Below the pieces are notes generated by a model. That model saw nothing but the letters and a program-made list of their open reading frames with translations, was not told the origin of the DNA and searched no databases. Source: Ditibartonella apis (GTDB lineage Bacteria; Pseudomonadota; Alphaproteobacteria; Rhizobiales; Rhizobiaceae). Taken from it: DNA of 64,000 nucleotides. A program made the position numbers and the translations under genes. Below are positions 22,601 to 34,384 of the stretch, piece after piece; positions within the stretch are counted from its first letter, which is position 1; every line of letters begins with the position of its first letter. The DNA lies in the NCBI RefSeq assembly GCF_001952075.1, contig NZ_LXYU01000001.1:186001-250000 (forward strand), in the 5' to 3' direction.

Positions 22601-25600
22601 AAATGAATTGCGCCGCATTGCCCGCCGCACCTGGCATTATTACGAAACTTTCGCCAATGCCGATAACCATTTTCTTCCCCCCGACAATTTTCAGGAAGAT
22701 CCGGTACCGGTTCTGGCTCGCAGAACCTCGCCAACCAATATCGGCGTCTATTTGCTCTCAACGGTTGCCGCACGTGATTTCGGCTGGGTCAGTTTTGATG
22801 ACGCCATCCAGCGTATCGAACGCACACTCGATACAATGGATAAGATGGAAAGGTTCCGCGGGCATTTCTTCAACTGGTATGAAACCGACACTTTGCGGCC
22901 TCTGGTACCGAGTTATGTTTCGACTGTCGACTCGGGCAATCTTGCCGGTCATCTTGTAACATTGGCTGCGGCTTTAAAAGAATGGTCAGAAGCACCATCA
23001 GTATTCTTACAAGGCGATCTTGCCGGCCTTCTCGACGTTAACGACATTTTGCAGGAAACGCTGAACCTCATCCCTGATGACCGTCGCATCCTGCGCCCGC
23101 TTCGCAGAAGAATTGAAGAACGCATTGCCAATTTCCGCAGGGCTGTCCGCTCGATTATGGACGAACCGGAAACGGCAACATTCCGCACTGCAAATCTTAC
23201 AACTGCTGCAAATGACATAGGGCGTCTCACAAGCGAGCTAGATGGTGAAATCGGCAGCGATGAATCGCGTCATGCCGTTTCATGGGCCGAATGCCTGATC
23301 GAGACATGCGAAGCCCACACACATGACGCAACAGCCGATCATGATACAGAGGCTTTACGCAAGAGTTTGAGTGATCTTTCAGCAAGAGCACGTCAGTTTG
23401 CTTTTGATATGAAGTTCGATTTCCTTGAACGTCCGGAACGCCGTCTGATGTCTATTGGTTACCGTGTTCAGGAAAACGAGCTTGATGAAAGCTGTTATGA
23501 CCTGCTTGCTTCGGAAGCTCGCCTTTCGAGCCTGTTTGCCATTGCCAAAGGTGATGTCAAGGTCGAGCATTGGTTCCGTCTTGGTCGTATGCTGGTACCG
23601 GTCGGCTGGAAGGGGGCTTTGCTTTCCTGGTCCGGTTCGATGTTTGAATATCTGATGCCACCACTTGTTATGCGCGAGCCTTTGGGGTCACTTCTTGACC
23701 AGACAAACCGGCTTGTGGTTCGTAGACAAATTCAATACGCCAATGAACGTGGATTGCCATGGGGCATATCGGAAGCAGCGTTTAATGCGCGCGACCAACA
23801 GATGAACTACCAATATTCCAATTTTGGTGTTCCCAGTCTCGGACTACAACGTGGGCTTTCGCGCAATGCGGTTATCGCCCCTTATGCAAGCATTCTTGCT
23901 GCCCAATATATGCCGACAGAAGCGGTTGCCAATCTCGCACGTTTGCGCAAACTTGGCGCGCTTGGCGAATATGGGTACCACGATTCAGTTGATTTCACCC
24001 CGGCACGCCTGCGTGAAGGTGAAAAATGTGCAGTGGTTAAAAATTACTATGCCCACCACCATGGCATGTCCATTCTGGCAATTGATAATGTCATTTTCGA
24101 TGGCCGCATGAGAGACCGTTTCCATAGCGATCCGGTGATTGAAGCGGCACAATTGCTGTTGCAGGAAAAAGCGCCCCGCGAAATTCCCATGGTGCATGCA
24201 AAAACAGCAAATCCGATGCGTAGTGATGCCGGAGGTTTTGAAGATGCGCCCGTGCGTGTCATCAAAGCCCCGCTTACCAAACCACGCTCGACCCTGCTTT
24301 TATCCAACGGGAATTATTCGGTCATGTTGACCGGCAAAGGTTCCGGCTATAGTCGCTGGAACAATATTGCTGTCACCCGTTTCATGCCTGATGCAGCTGA
24401 AGATCAGCAAGGCACTTTCATCTTTTTGCGTGATCCTGCCTCCGGCCGCTGGTGGTCTGCAACCGGCGAGCCGACACGCGTTGCCGATGAAGAAGCCTCA
24501 ACCGTTTTCACCGATGAAAAGGCCGAATACACAAAAACAGTCGATGGTATAAAATCGACCGTCGAATGTATCGTTGCATCGGAAGGTGACGGAGAAGGAC
24601 GGCGTATCGAACTTGTCAATACCACCGCGAAAGATCGTATTCTTGAAATCACGTCTTATGGTGAACTGGTACTGACAACTCCCGAGACGGATTCGGCACA
24701 TACCGTTTTTTCACGTATGTTCGTAGAGACAGAAATTGCCGATCATGGTGGCACAATTTATGCGCGCCGCCGTAAACGCGATCCGAATGATCCGGAAATC
24801 CATGTTGCCCATTTTGTCACCGATACTTCGGGTGCTGTCCGTGATGCGGAAGCTGAAACCGATCGTCGCGTCTTTATTGGTCGCGGACGCTCTATCCGCC
24901 GTCCTGCGGCCTTTGACCGTGGTGCAACATTGACCGGAAGTCAGGGATGTGTGCTTGATCCTATCGCAGCAATAAGATGTCGTGTGCGTGTTCCGGCACG
25001 CAAAAAAGCCGCGCTTATCTTCTGGACATTTGCAGCAAATTCAAAAGAAAAACTTGCCTCGCAAGTCGAATATTACCGTCAGCCGAACGTATTCCAGCGC
25101 GAATTTTCGCTTGCTTGGACACGTTCGCAAGTCTCCCTTTACCAGCTTGGTATCAAACCGAAAGAATCGGTCGTTTACCAGAAATATGCGACATCGCTTA
25201 TTTATCCGGATCGCACCTGGCGCTTGCCGTCGGAAGCACTGGCTGAAAATCTCGGTAAACAATCGGATTTGTGGCCAATGTCGATATCCGGCGACTTTCC
25301 GATCTTCCTTCTCAGACTTGATAATGAAGCAGATATCGAAGTCTTGCGTGGACTATTGAAAGCGCATGAATATTGGCGGATGCGGGGGTTGACTGTCGAT
25401 ATCGTCATTCTGAACGAACGGGCATTTTCTTACGCTCAGGATACCCAGAGAGCGATCGAATGGATCTGCGAAGGCTATCGTAACCGTACGGCCGAAGCCG
25501 ACGGGCGCCAGCATATTTTCACTGTCCGTCGTGACCAGATGAACGAACAGAGTTTCAAAACCCTGCTTGCCAGTGCCCGCATCGTATTGCAGGCACAGAA

Positions 25601-28220
25601 CGGTTCGCTTGCCGAACAGATGCAGCGGATGGAAAATATCGATTCCGACCTCTCCAACCGTAACAAAGCTGACACGACCCAATCGACAAGCAAGTCACAC
25701 ACAAATGGCAAAGTCACCCAGCGTAAAAGCGGCAAACAGGAAGAAGTTGTTATGCCGCTCGAACAAGGGCAATTTACTTCTATCGGCATTATCGGCGACC
25801 AGCATAAATCCTGCCCGCTCCCCGATGGGAAAAACCTTGCCTACTGGAATGGTTATGGTGGTTTTGACAAAGATAACAGCTATGTTATCCGCCTTTCAGG
25901 GCGAAACGCGACACCAAATCCATGGATCAACGTCATTGCCAACGAACATTTCGGTTTTCATGTTTCTGCGGAAGGTTCAAGCTTTACCTGGGCGGGAAAC
26001 AGTCGCGATTATCAATTGACGCCTTGGGCCAATGACCCTGTTGTCAACCGTCCGGGCGAAGCTCTCTACATTGTAGACCGCCGTTCGTTAAAGCGTTTCT
26101 CTCCGGTTTCGGTCGTTGAATGCGATGACGGCGCGCTCTATGAAGCACGCCACGGCCTCGGCTATTCGACATTCACATCAAAACATGGTGCAATAAGCCT
26201 TGAATTGACCCACACGGTCGACAATAAACGTCCAATAAGACTATCGCGGCTTGTCATCAAAAACGAAGACAAGACCTCGAGAAGCCTGAGACTCTATGAT
26301 TATGTCGAATGGGTATTGGGCACAGTCAGAGCTAAAAATGCTCCCTTTATCATACCCGACTACGACAAAAAACGCGGTGCGCTTTTTGTTCGCAACCCAT
26401 ATCACACAGAAAAATCCGATGATGTAAGCTTCATTGCAGCGTCGAATGCTCCTTCAAGCTTTACGTCCGACCGAACAGAATTTATCGGTGCAATCGGAAC
26501 GGTTAAACATCCGCAAGCAATCCGGCAAGGAGAGCCCCTTTCCAATACGGTCGAGGCCGGACGTGATCCATGTTCTGCTCTTGCTTTCGATATCGAGCTT
26601 AAAGCCGGTGAAAAGAAAGAAATTATCTTCTATCTCGGCAATGCTAAAAACCGGGTTGAAGCCGAAAAGCTCCTTGATAGCGTCCGTAAAGAAACATTTA
26701 GCTCTATTCTTGAAAAAGAGAAAAAAGAATGGACCGATTTTGTTTCCGGCCTACAGGTCAAGACGAAAGACCGTTCATTCGATCTGATGGTCAACAACTG
26801 GCTCCCCTATCAAACCTATGCCTGCCGTATCATGGCAAGGGCTGCATTCTATCAGGCAAGTGGAGCCTTCGGTTTCCGTGACCAGTTGCAGGATACATTG
26901 TCACTCTTGCTGCTCAAGCCGGAACTTGCCCGTGAACAGGTCATCAATGCCGCATCGCGCCAGTTTCCTGAAGGCGATGTACAACACTGGTGGCTCCCCG
27001 ACAGCGGTGCAGGCGTCAGAACAATGATTTCCGATGACGTGGCCTGGCTCGGCTATGGTGCTGCTCTTTATGTCAATACCACAGGCGATCATGAATTTCT
27101 TGATACAGATATTGCCTTTATTGAAGGCGACAAACTCAAGGAAGGCCAACACGACAGCTACTTCCAGCCGGCCATGTCGCCAAAAACCGCAACACTTTAC
27201 GAGCATTGCGCGCTTGCCCTTGATCTTGCGGTTAAACGGACGGGCAAACACGGTTTACCGTTAATGCTCGGAGGCGACTGGAACGACGGGATGAACCTCG
27301 TCGGTATCGGCGGCAAAGGTGAAAGCATCTGGCTCGGCTGGTTCCTTGGAACAGCTCTCAAGGCTTTCATTCCGATTGCCGAAGAACGCAAGGATGAAAA
27401 ACGCGTCAAAAAATGGACACATCATCTGGAGAAGCTCACCAAAGCGCTGGAAACCAGTGGATGGGACGGAGAATGGTACCGTCGGGGCTATTTCGATAAT
27501 GGCGAACCTTTGGGTTCACACACCAATGACGAATGCCAAATTGATACGATTGCCCAGTCGTGGAGTGTTATTTCGGGTATGGGAACGAAAGAACATCAAA
27601 TAAAGGCCATGCAATCCATGCTTGAGCACTTGCTCGACGAAAAGGGTGAACTCATCCGTCTGTTCTGGCCACCCTTTGACAAAACCGAACTTGAACCGGG
27701 TTATATCAAGGGTTATCCGGCTGGCATTCGTGAAAATGGTGGTCAATATACCCATGGTGCAATCTGGAGCATTCTGGCACTTGCCAAACTCGACGATAAC
27801 GACAAGGCTTATCAGGTCTTTTCAATGATCAACCCGATTTCACACGGAAAAAATCCGCATGTCTATCGCGTCGAACCTTACGTGATTTCTGCCGATATAT
27901 ATTCGGTCGAGCCACGGCGTGGCCAGGGTGGCTGGACATGGTATACGGGTTCGGCCGGTTGGTTCTATCGTGCTGCTACAGAATCTATTCTGGGCATCAA
28001 TCGTAAAGGCTCCAAGCTTTATATCACGCCTTGTCTTCCAAAAGACTGGCCGGGTTACGAAGCGACCGTCAAATTCGATAATTCAACTTATGTGATCAAA
28101 GTTACCCGCGGTAAAAATCCTGCTTTGACAGTTGATGACAAGAAAGTTGAAAAGCCTGAAAACGGCATCGGATTGAAAAAAACAGGACATCATGAAGTCA
28201 ATCTGACGATAACTAAATGA
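19626..28220 (+). CDS. cgs: cyclic beta-1,2-glucan synthase
   Basis: 2,864 residues, almost exactly the length of Brucella Cgs and homologous to NdvB/ChvB. This inner-membrane enzyme starts, elongates, trims and cyclises beta-1,2-glucan from UDP-glucose, made for the periplasm. The GT84 domain carries DSDTRL with Asp624 and Asp626, HDLLEG with Asp739, and HHRWIRGDWQLLPY near 770; Asp624 and Asp739 coincide with catalytic numbering in Brucella Cgs. Membrane segments lie near 407-430, 438-465, 807-850, 880-905 and 932-978. A glucoamylase-like region (with YYAHHHGMSILA) and a C-terminal GH94-type phosphorylase domain with GGDWNDGMN (Asp2554), which sets ring size, follow. AAGGA lies 9 bases before the ATG. 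No export gene (cgt/ndvA) is adjacent. Confidence 0.96.
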   Translation: MAETASSIKWLLSQQTEVRYLPDTAFPIRSTFKSEEELQQLAHEMAEGKKIVLPEYTPFDFRERLTENSKLILHTFRSTDAAARNNETITPAAQWLLDNHYTIDKTIQQARRDFPRAFVKQLPPYKGENELPRIFALAWLYVAHTDSSFSLKTLTAMVNGYQQVADFQIGELWALPSAVRMVLIENARRLSMRIEKARLMRQFANQAADKMALAESDDALQGIFSTYEALVADPTFAAHLLYRLRGASVDSTTALNWLEEQLHRHGSDPETATAEEHSRQSTGGVTMGNVIRALKAIDDVDWTYWFETVSHVDFLLRENSDFGEIDFPSRNTYRVIIEKIARRSPLSELEVTKKAIEMVENAKKDGIKTGASVAWYLVGPGREAFEQACNYDRPFSTRFMRSFRAMKIFSIAIPVSVITILILLAVYALLREAGLSHALTLTFTALALFPTMDTAFALFNTLVAWTVEPRRLIGYEYKDGIPEEAKTLVVVPTMITSRDSIDEQIRNLEVHYLSNPQGAIYFALVTDWADSNKEETADDRDLLEYAQKGIADLNRHYRGDGQPLFFILHRHRLFNASEGCYMGWERKRGKLHELNLLLRGDRDTSFFPTDPRLPMDCRFVMTLDSDTRLTPEAVTRLVGKLNHPLNRPVIDQKTHTVKSGYGILQPRVTPSLTTGDDASFLQRVFSVNRGIDPYVFAVSDTYQDLLGEGTYTGKGLYDIDAFEIALADKVRENSVLSHDLLEGGYARVGFVSDVEVVEDYPTAYNVDVARHHRWIRGDWQLLPYLFTRHNINLITRWKMQDNLRRSLTPLMWIIASLAGWCVLPLHTAVFWQLFLLLGMFTAPTLGVLRNIMPTSMDNSLRGHFQSVLTNIATSTADVALRTTFLAYSAFYMVDAIIRTLYRMFVSHQHLLEWKTSAATRSSPNTLSYYVTTMWPAALIGVASIALPAALHNSAVFVALPFGLAWFFSPLIAWIVSRSAVFQDSLEIRPSDKNELRRIARRTWHYYETFANADNHFLPPDNFQEDPVPVLARRTSPTNIGVYLLSTVAARDFGWVSFDDAIQRIERTLDTMDKMERFRGHFFNWYETDTLRPLVPSYVSTVDSGNLAGHLVTLAAALKEWSEAPSVFLQGDLAGLLDVNDILQETLNLIPDDRRILRPLRRRIEERIANFRRAVRSIMDEPETATFRTANLTTAANDIGRLTSELDGEIGSDESRHAVSWAECLIETCEAHTHDATADHDTEALRKSLSDLSARARQFAFDMKFDFLERPERRLMSIGYRVQENELDESCYDLLASEARLSSLFAIAKGDVKVEHWFRLGRMLVPVGWKGALLSWSGSMFEYLMPPLVMREPLGSLLDQTNRLVVRRQIQYANERGLPWGISEAAFNARDQQMNYQYSNFGVPSLGLQRGLSRNAVIAPYASILAAQYMPTEAVANLARLRKLGALGEYGYHDSVDFTPARLREGEKCAVVKNYYAHHHGMSILAIDNVIFDGRMRDRFHSDPVIEAAQLLLQEKAPREIPMVHAKTANPMRSDAGGFEDAPVRVIKAPLTKPRSTLLLSNGNYSVMLTGKGSGYSRWNNIAVTRFMPDAAEDQQGTFIFLRDPASGRWWSATGEPTRVADEEASTVFTDEKAEYTKTVDGIKSTVECIVASEGDGEGRRIELVNTTAKDRILEITSYGELVLTTPETDSAHTVFSRMFVETEIADHGGTIYARRRKRDPNDPEIHVAHFVTDTSGAVRDAEAETDRRVFIGRGRSIRRPAAFDRGATLTGSQGCVLDPIAAIRCRVRVPARKKAALIFWTFAANSKEKLASQVEYYRQPNVFQREFSLAWTRSQVSLYQLGIKPKESVVYQKYATSLIYPDRTWRLPSEALAENLGKQSDLWPMSISGDFPIFLLRLDNEADIEVLRGLLKAHEYWRMRGLTVDIVILNERAFSYAQDTQRAIEWICEGYRNRTAEADGRQHIFTVRRDQMNEQSFKTLLASARIVLQAQNGSLAEQMQRMENIDSDLSNRNKADTTQSTSKSHTNGKVTQRKSGKQEEVVMPLEQGQFTSIGIIGDQHKSCPLPDGKNLAYWNGYGGFDKDNSYVIRLSGRNATPNPWINVIANEHFGFHVSAEGSSFTWAGNSRDYQLTPWANDPVVNRPGEALYIVDRRSLKRFSPVSVVECDDGALYEARHGLGYSTFTSKHGAISLELTHTVDNKRPIRLSRLVIKNEDKTSRSLRLYDYVEWVLGTVRAKNAPFIIPDYDKKRGALFVRNPYHTEKSDDVSFIAASNAPSSFTSDRTEFIGAIGTVKHPQAIRQGEPLSNTVEAGRDPCSALAFDIELKAGEKKEIIFYLGNAKNRVEAEKLLDSVRKETFSSILEKEKKEWTDFVSGLQVKTKDRSFDLMVNNWLPYQTYACRIMARAAFYQASGAFGFRDQLQDTLSLLLLKPELAREQVINAASRQFPEGDVQHWWLPDSGAGVRTMISDDVAWLGYGAALYVNTTGDHEFLDTDIAFIEGDKLKEGQHDSYFQPAMSPKTATLYEHCALALDLAVKRTGKHGLPLMLGGDWNDGMNLVGIGGKGESIWLGWFLGTALKAFIPIAEERKDEKRVKKWTHHLEKLTKALETSGWDGEWYRRGYFDNGEPLGSHTNDECQIDTIAQSWSVISGMGTKEHQIKAMQSMLEHLLDEKGELIRLFWPPFDKTELEPGYIKGYPAGIRENGGQYTHGAIWSILALAKLDDNDKAYQVFSMINPISHGKNPHVYRVEPYVISADIYSVEPRRGQGGWTWYTGSAGWFYRAATESILGINRKGSKLYITPCLPKDWPGYEATVKFDNSTYVIKVTRGKNPALTVDDKKVEKPENGIGLKKTGHHEVNLTITK

Positions 28221-28250
28221 CTTCAAGGAGTTTAAAAACTCCTTGAAGTT
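28221..28250 (+). terminator. 14-bp hairpin directly after cgs
   Basis: ACTTCAAGGAGTTT (28221-28234) and AAACTCCTTGAAGT (28237-28250) form a perfect stem starting at the base after the stop codon. There is no T-run, so it may protect the 3' end or terminate weakly. Confidence 0.6.
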
Positions 28251-28337
28251 CCTCGCGAAGGCTTTACTTTCCTTTGTCCTTTTATCAATGTAACGTTCTT
28301 CCCATAGGGTAGAGACAATAAACAGATTGAAAGTGCT

Positions 28338-29642
28338 ATGGCGCGAACTGATATTGCTGAACGTGTATATAATCACACATGGAAGCTTGATCCGATTATA
28401 AGATCACTTCTTGATACCGATTTCTACAAGTTCCTGATGTTGCAAATGATTTGGGGACTTTATTCCGACGTCGATGTCACTTTTTCGTTGATCAACCGTA
28501 CCAAGACGGTCCGGCTTGCCGATGAAATCGATGAAGCGGAATTGCGGGCACAACTCGACCATGCCCGTACTTTGAAATTCACCAAAAAGGAAATGATCTG
28601 GCTTGCGGGTAACACATTTTATGGTCGCAAGCAGATTTTTACCCCCGATTTTCTTCATTGGCTTCAAGGCTTCCAATTGCCCGATTACGAGCTGACGCGT
28701 AAAGACGGGCAATATATTTTGAATTTCGAGGGGCCGTGGACCCATACTACAATGTGGGAAATACCCGCACTCTCGATCATCAATGAATTGCGTTCGCGTG
28801 CGGCTATGCGCAATCTTGGACGATTTGCACTCGACATTCTCTATGCACGGGCAAAAGCCAAAATGTGGAGCAAAGTCGAGCGGCTAAAAAAATATCCCGA
28901 TATCCGTATCTCCGATTTCGGTACACGCCGGCGCCATTCATTTTTGTGGCAGCAATGGTGCGTAGAAGCGTTGAAAGAAGGTATCGGTAACTCGTTTACC
29001 GGCACTTCCAATGTGCTTCTCGCTATGAACAACGATCTGGAAGCAATCGGCACCAATGCCCATGAATTGCCAATGGTTGTTGCAGCCCTTGCCAATAATG
29101 ACGAGGAATTGCTCACGGCCCCTTATCGTGTCATGCAGGACTGGAACCGTTATTATGGCGGTAATCTTTTAATTGCACTGCCTGATGCTTTCGGTACGGC
29201 TGCGTTCTTGCGCAATGCGCCCCAATGGGTTGCCGACTGGACCGGCTTTCGTCCGGATAGTGCCCCGCCGATTGAAGGCGGCGAGCGGATCATCAAATGG
29301 TGGAAAGACCACGGCAAAGATCCGCGCGAAAAACTCATTGTTTTTTCTGACGCATTGGATGTCGATACGATTGAAGAAACTTACAAGCATTTTCAAGGTC
29401 GCGTTCGCATGAGCTTTGGCTGGGGAACCAATCTGACCAATGATTTTGTCGGTTGTGCTCCGAATGACATCAAAGAACTGGATGCGATTTCGCTTGTTTG
29501 CAAAGTTACCCATGCCAATGGCAGACCGGCAGTTAAACTTTCGGATAATCCTGAAAAAGCAATTGGCGAGCCGAATGAAATTCGCCGTTACCTGCAGTTC
29601 TTCGGCAATGAAGAACGTGTGTCGAAGCCGGTAAGGGTTTAA
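28338..29642 (+). CDS. pncB: nicotinate phosphoribosyltransferase
   Basis: 434 residues. PncB makes nicotinate mononucleotide from nicotinate, PRPP and ATP in NAD salvage. The N-terminal [19 protein letters not shown], the phosphorylated-His region ([18 protein letters not shown]), [20 protein letters not shown], and [15 protein letters not shown] with [11 protein letters not shown] near the C-terminus are family signatures. It lies 117 bases after cgs and has its own terminator. Confidence 0.95.
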   Translation: MARTDIAERVYNHTWKLDPIIRSLLDTDFYKFLMLQMIWGLYSDVDVTFSLINRTKTVRLADEIDEAELRAQLDHARTLKFTKKEMIWLAGNTFYGRKQIFTPDFLHWLQGFQLPDYELTRKDGQYILNFEGPWTHTTMWEIPALSIINELRSRAAMRNLGRFALDILYARAKAKMWSKVERLKKYPDIRISDFGTRRRHSFLWQQWCVEALKEGIGNSFTGTSNVLLAMNNDLEAIGTNAHELPMVVAALANNDEELLTAPYRVMQDWNRYYGGNLLIALPDAFGTAAFLRNAPQWVADWTGFRPDSAPPIEGGERIIKWWKDHGKDPREKLIVFSDALDVDTIEETYKHFQGRVRMSFGWGTNLTNDFVGCAPNDIKELDAISLVCKVTHANGRPAVKLSDNPEKAIGEPNEIRRYLQFFGNEERVSKPVRV

Positions 29643-29685
29643 AAAACTTTATTCGGACAATTTTTCATAATGCGAATTTTATCAC

Positions 29686-29716
29686 TCCCGTCACGTTCAA
29701 GTGGCGGGAATTTTTT
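29686..29716 (+). terminator. intrinsic terminator after pncB
   Basis: TCCCGTCAC (29686-29694) pairs with GTGGCGGGA (29701-29709) with one wobble; six T residues follow. Confidence 0.88.
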
Positions 29717-29717
29717 G

Positions 29718-30673
29718 TGCACCCATGTAAGCGACGACGAAGGTGGAAAGGGAACGTCACAGAGGGTGTGCTGACATGACATCCGATTTTTGTTTTTTGT
29801 CAGTTGTAACTTTTGTTTTCCGTTTCACATAGAGCTTACAAGGAGCGCGGAAGCAAAAAGCCTGAACCAACTTTTGATGAAAAAACGTTTTCTCCGGCTA
29901 AGATTTTATTAATAACCAATTGATTTTCTCGAGCCTTTTTCTTTTCACTTTCAGGCTTTCCAAATTGTCAAACATCCCTTACACATTTTAAGCAGAGGTG
30001 TCGAGGCTTTCTGCTCACTTGCTAAGAATGATTTAGCAATGGCATTTATCATTAATGTAGGAAAGCTTTGAGCACTCTCCCCCTTTCTTTAGCCTCCTGC
30101 CCACTGTTCCCCGCCTGCTGGCATGTTCCGTCATATTGCGATTGTCACGCATTTTGTCTTTTGTCGTGCTATTGCCTATTGGCCAAAAAATCACATTTGG
30201 GAAAACGATGGCGGACAGGAGTTAATTTGCGAACCTATTTCTTTCTACTTCGCACTTTGAATAGATTAAAAATTCCGGCAAAGCTGAAACCACACGGGAC
30301 ATTCCCATCAAAATGATTGAAATGTTTGTTCCCCTCATTCAGTCAGCGACATCGGTTATTTCATTGATCCGAAACGATAGACTTTAGAAAGCTCGTTCGT
30401 ATGGAGGACAAATTTTCGTATCTATGAAATCAATTGTTAAAAACGCGATTGCTTCATAGTCAGTGGTGCGAACACCATAAAAAATGACTTCCAATTTTTT
30501 AAATCCAAGTCGTACGTCGCAATTTTATAAATTGCACTCGGTAGGCGGTTGAAAAATCTCATTCAAAAATTATCGACTGACTGCCACGTCATTTTTAAGC
30601 CCGATGAGTTACAACAATTTTTCCATTTTAAAAGCCCCTTCTCCTACGCATGACTTTTCGCGTTTTAAGGCAA
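29718..30673. other. long gene-free interval between pncB and gyrB
   Basis: About 950 bases, the longest empty stretch with no RNA or operator that I can name. An 82-codon plus-strand frame (30068-30316) is Cys- and Leu-rich with no domain or good ribosome site, and I reject it. The stretch may be a decayed gene or an unrecognised regulatory region. Confidence 0.5.
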
Positions 30674-30674
30674 T

Positions 30675-30705
30675 AAAAAACCGGCCACGAAAAGGCCGGC
30701 TTTTG
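30675..30705 (-). terminator. intrinsic terminator of gyrB
   Basis: CCGGCC (30681-30686) and GGCCGG (30694-30699) form the stem; read leftward it ends in a run of six T residues. It lies about 130 bases after the gyrB stop. Confidence 0.85.
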
Positions 30706-30832
30706 AAAACAGTCCCTTGAAAAAGAACGCGATTTATCCCGATTTAAAATATTTCCGTTTTGGTGCCGGAGCCTTCGATCAAGTGCCGTTTATTACCGGC
30801 GTGCTAAACATTTCCCGCCTGTTTCACGCCGA

Positions 30833-33919
<3,087 letters not shown>

Positions 33920-34264
33920 TTACAATGCGGCCGTCACAATTATTTCTATCCGATAGAGAGGAGAGGCAAGTTGCGCTTCACATGTTGCACGAGCAGACGC
34001 CGCGCCTTCTTCCAACCATGCTTCCCAAACCTCGTTCATAATGTCGAAATCCACCATATTGGCAAGCCAGATTGTTGCCGATAACAATCGGGATTTGTTG
34101 GTTCCGGCCTTTGCTAACAAGTGATCAATTGCCGAGAGCGCTTCGACTGTTTGTTCTTTGGTAGTTTTCCCGGGACTTCCGACCTGTCCTGAAAGAAAAA
34201 CCATACCATTATAGATCACGGCTTCGCTCATCCGCTTATTCGCATCAATACGTTTTATCGTCAT
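33920..34264 (-). CDS. RidA (YjgF/YER057c/UK114) family protein
   Basis: 114 residues, a full-length RidA-type trimer subunit. RidA proteins hydrolyse reactive enamines and imines from amino-acid metabolism to 2-oxo-acids and ammonia. The order VIYNGMVFLSGQVG, the central EQTVEALSAIDHLLAKAGTN, and ASARATCEAQLAS (with the Arg that holds the carboxylate of the substrate) match the family. It belongs to a subgroup distinct from the archetypal RidA, so the substrate is open. Divergent from hrpB. Confidence 0.88.
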   Translation of the reverse strand: MTIKRIDANKRMSEAVIYNGMVFLSGQVGSPGKTTKEQTVEALSAIDHLLAKAGTNKSRLLSATIWLANMVDFDIMNEVWEAWLEEGAASARATCEAQLASPLYRIEIIVTAAL

Positions 34265-34384
34265 CCATTTTCCCTCAATGAATATTATTTCGCGTCAAAT
34301 GCTTTATTTATTGGCATATCAAGAGCAAAAGTCTATTTTCTCATTTATCTTCATGACCACGCTTCCAATATTATCAAAGTTTAT

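Noticed and set aside
30068..30316. 82-codon plus-strand frame between pncB and gyrB
   Set aside because: No domain, Cys/Leu-rich low-quality composition and no good ribosome site.
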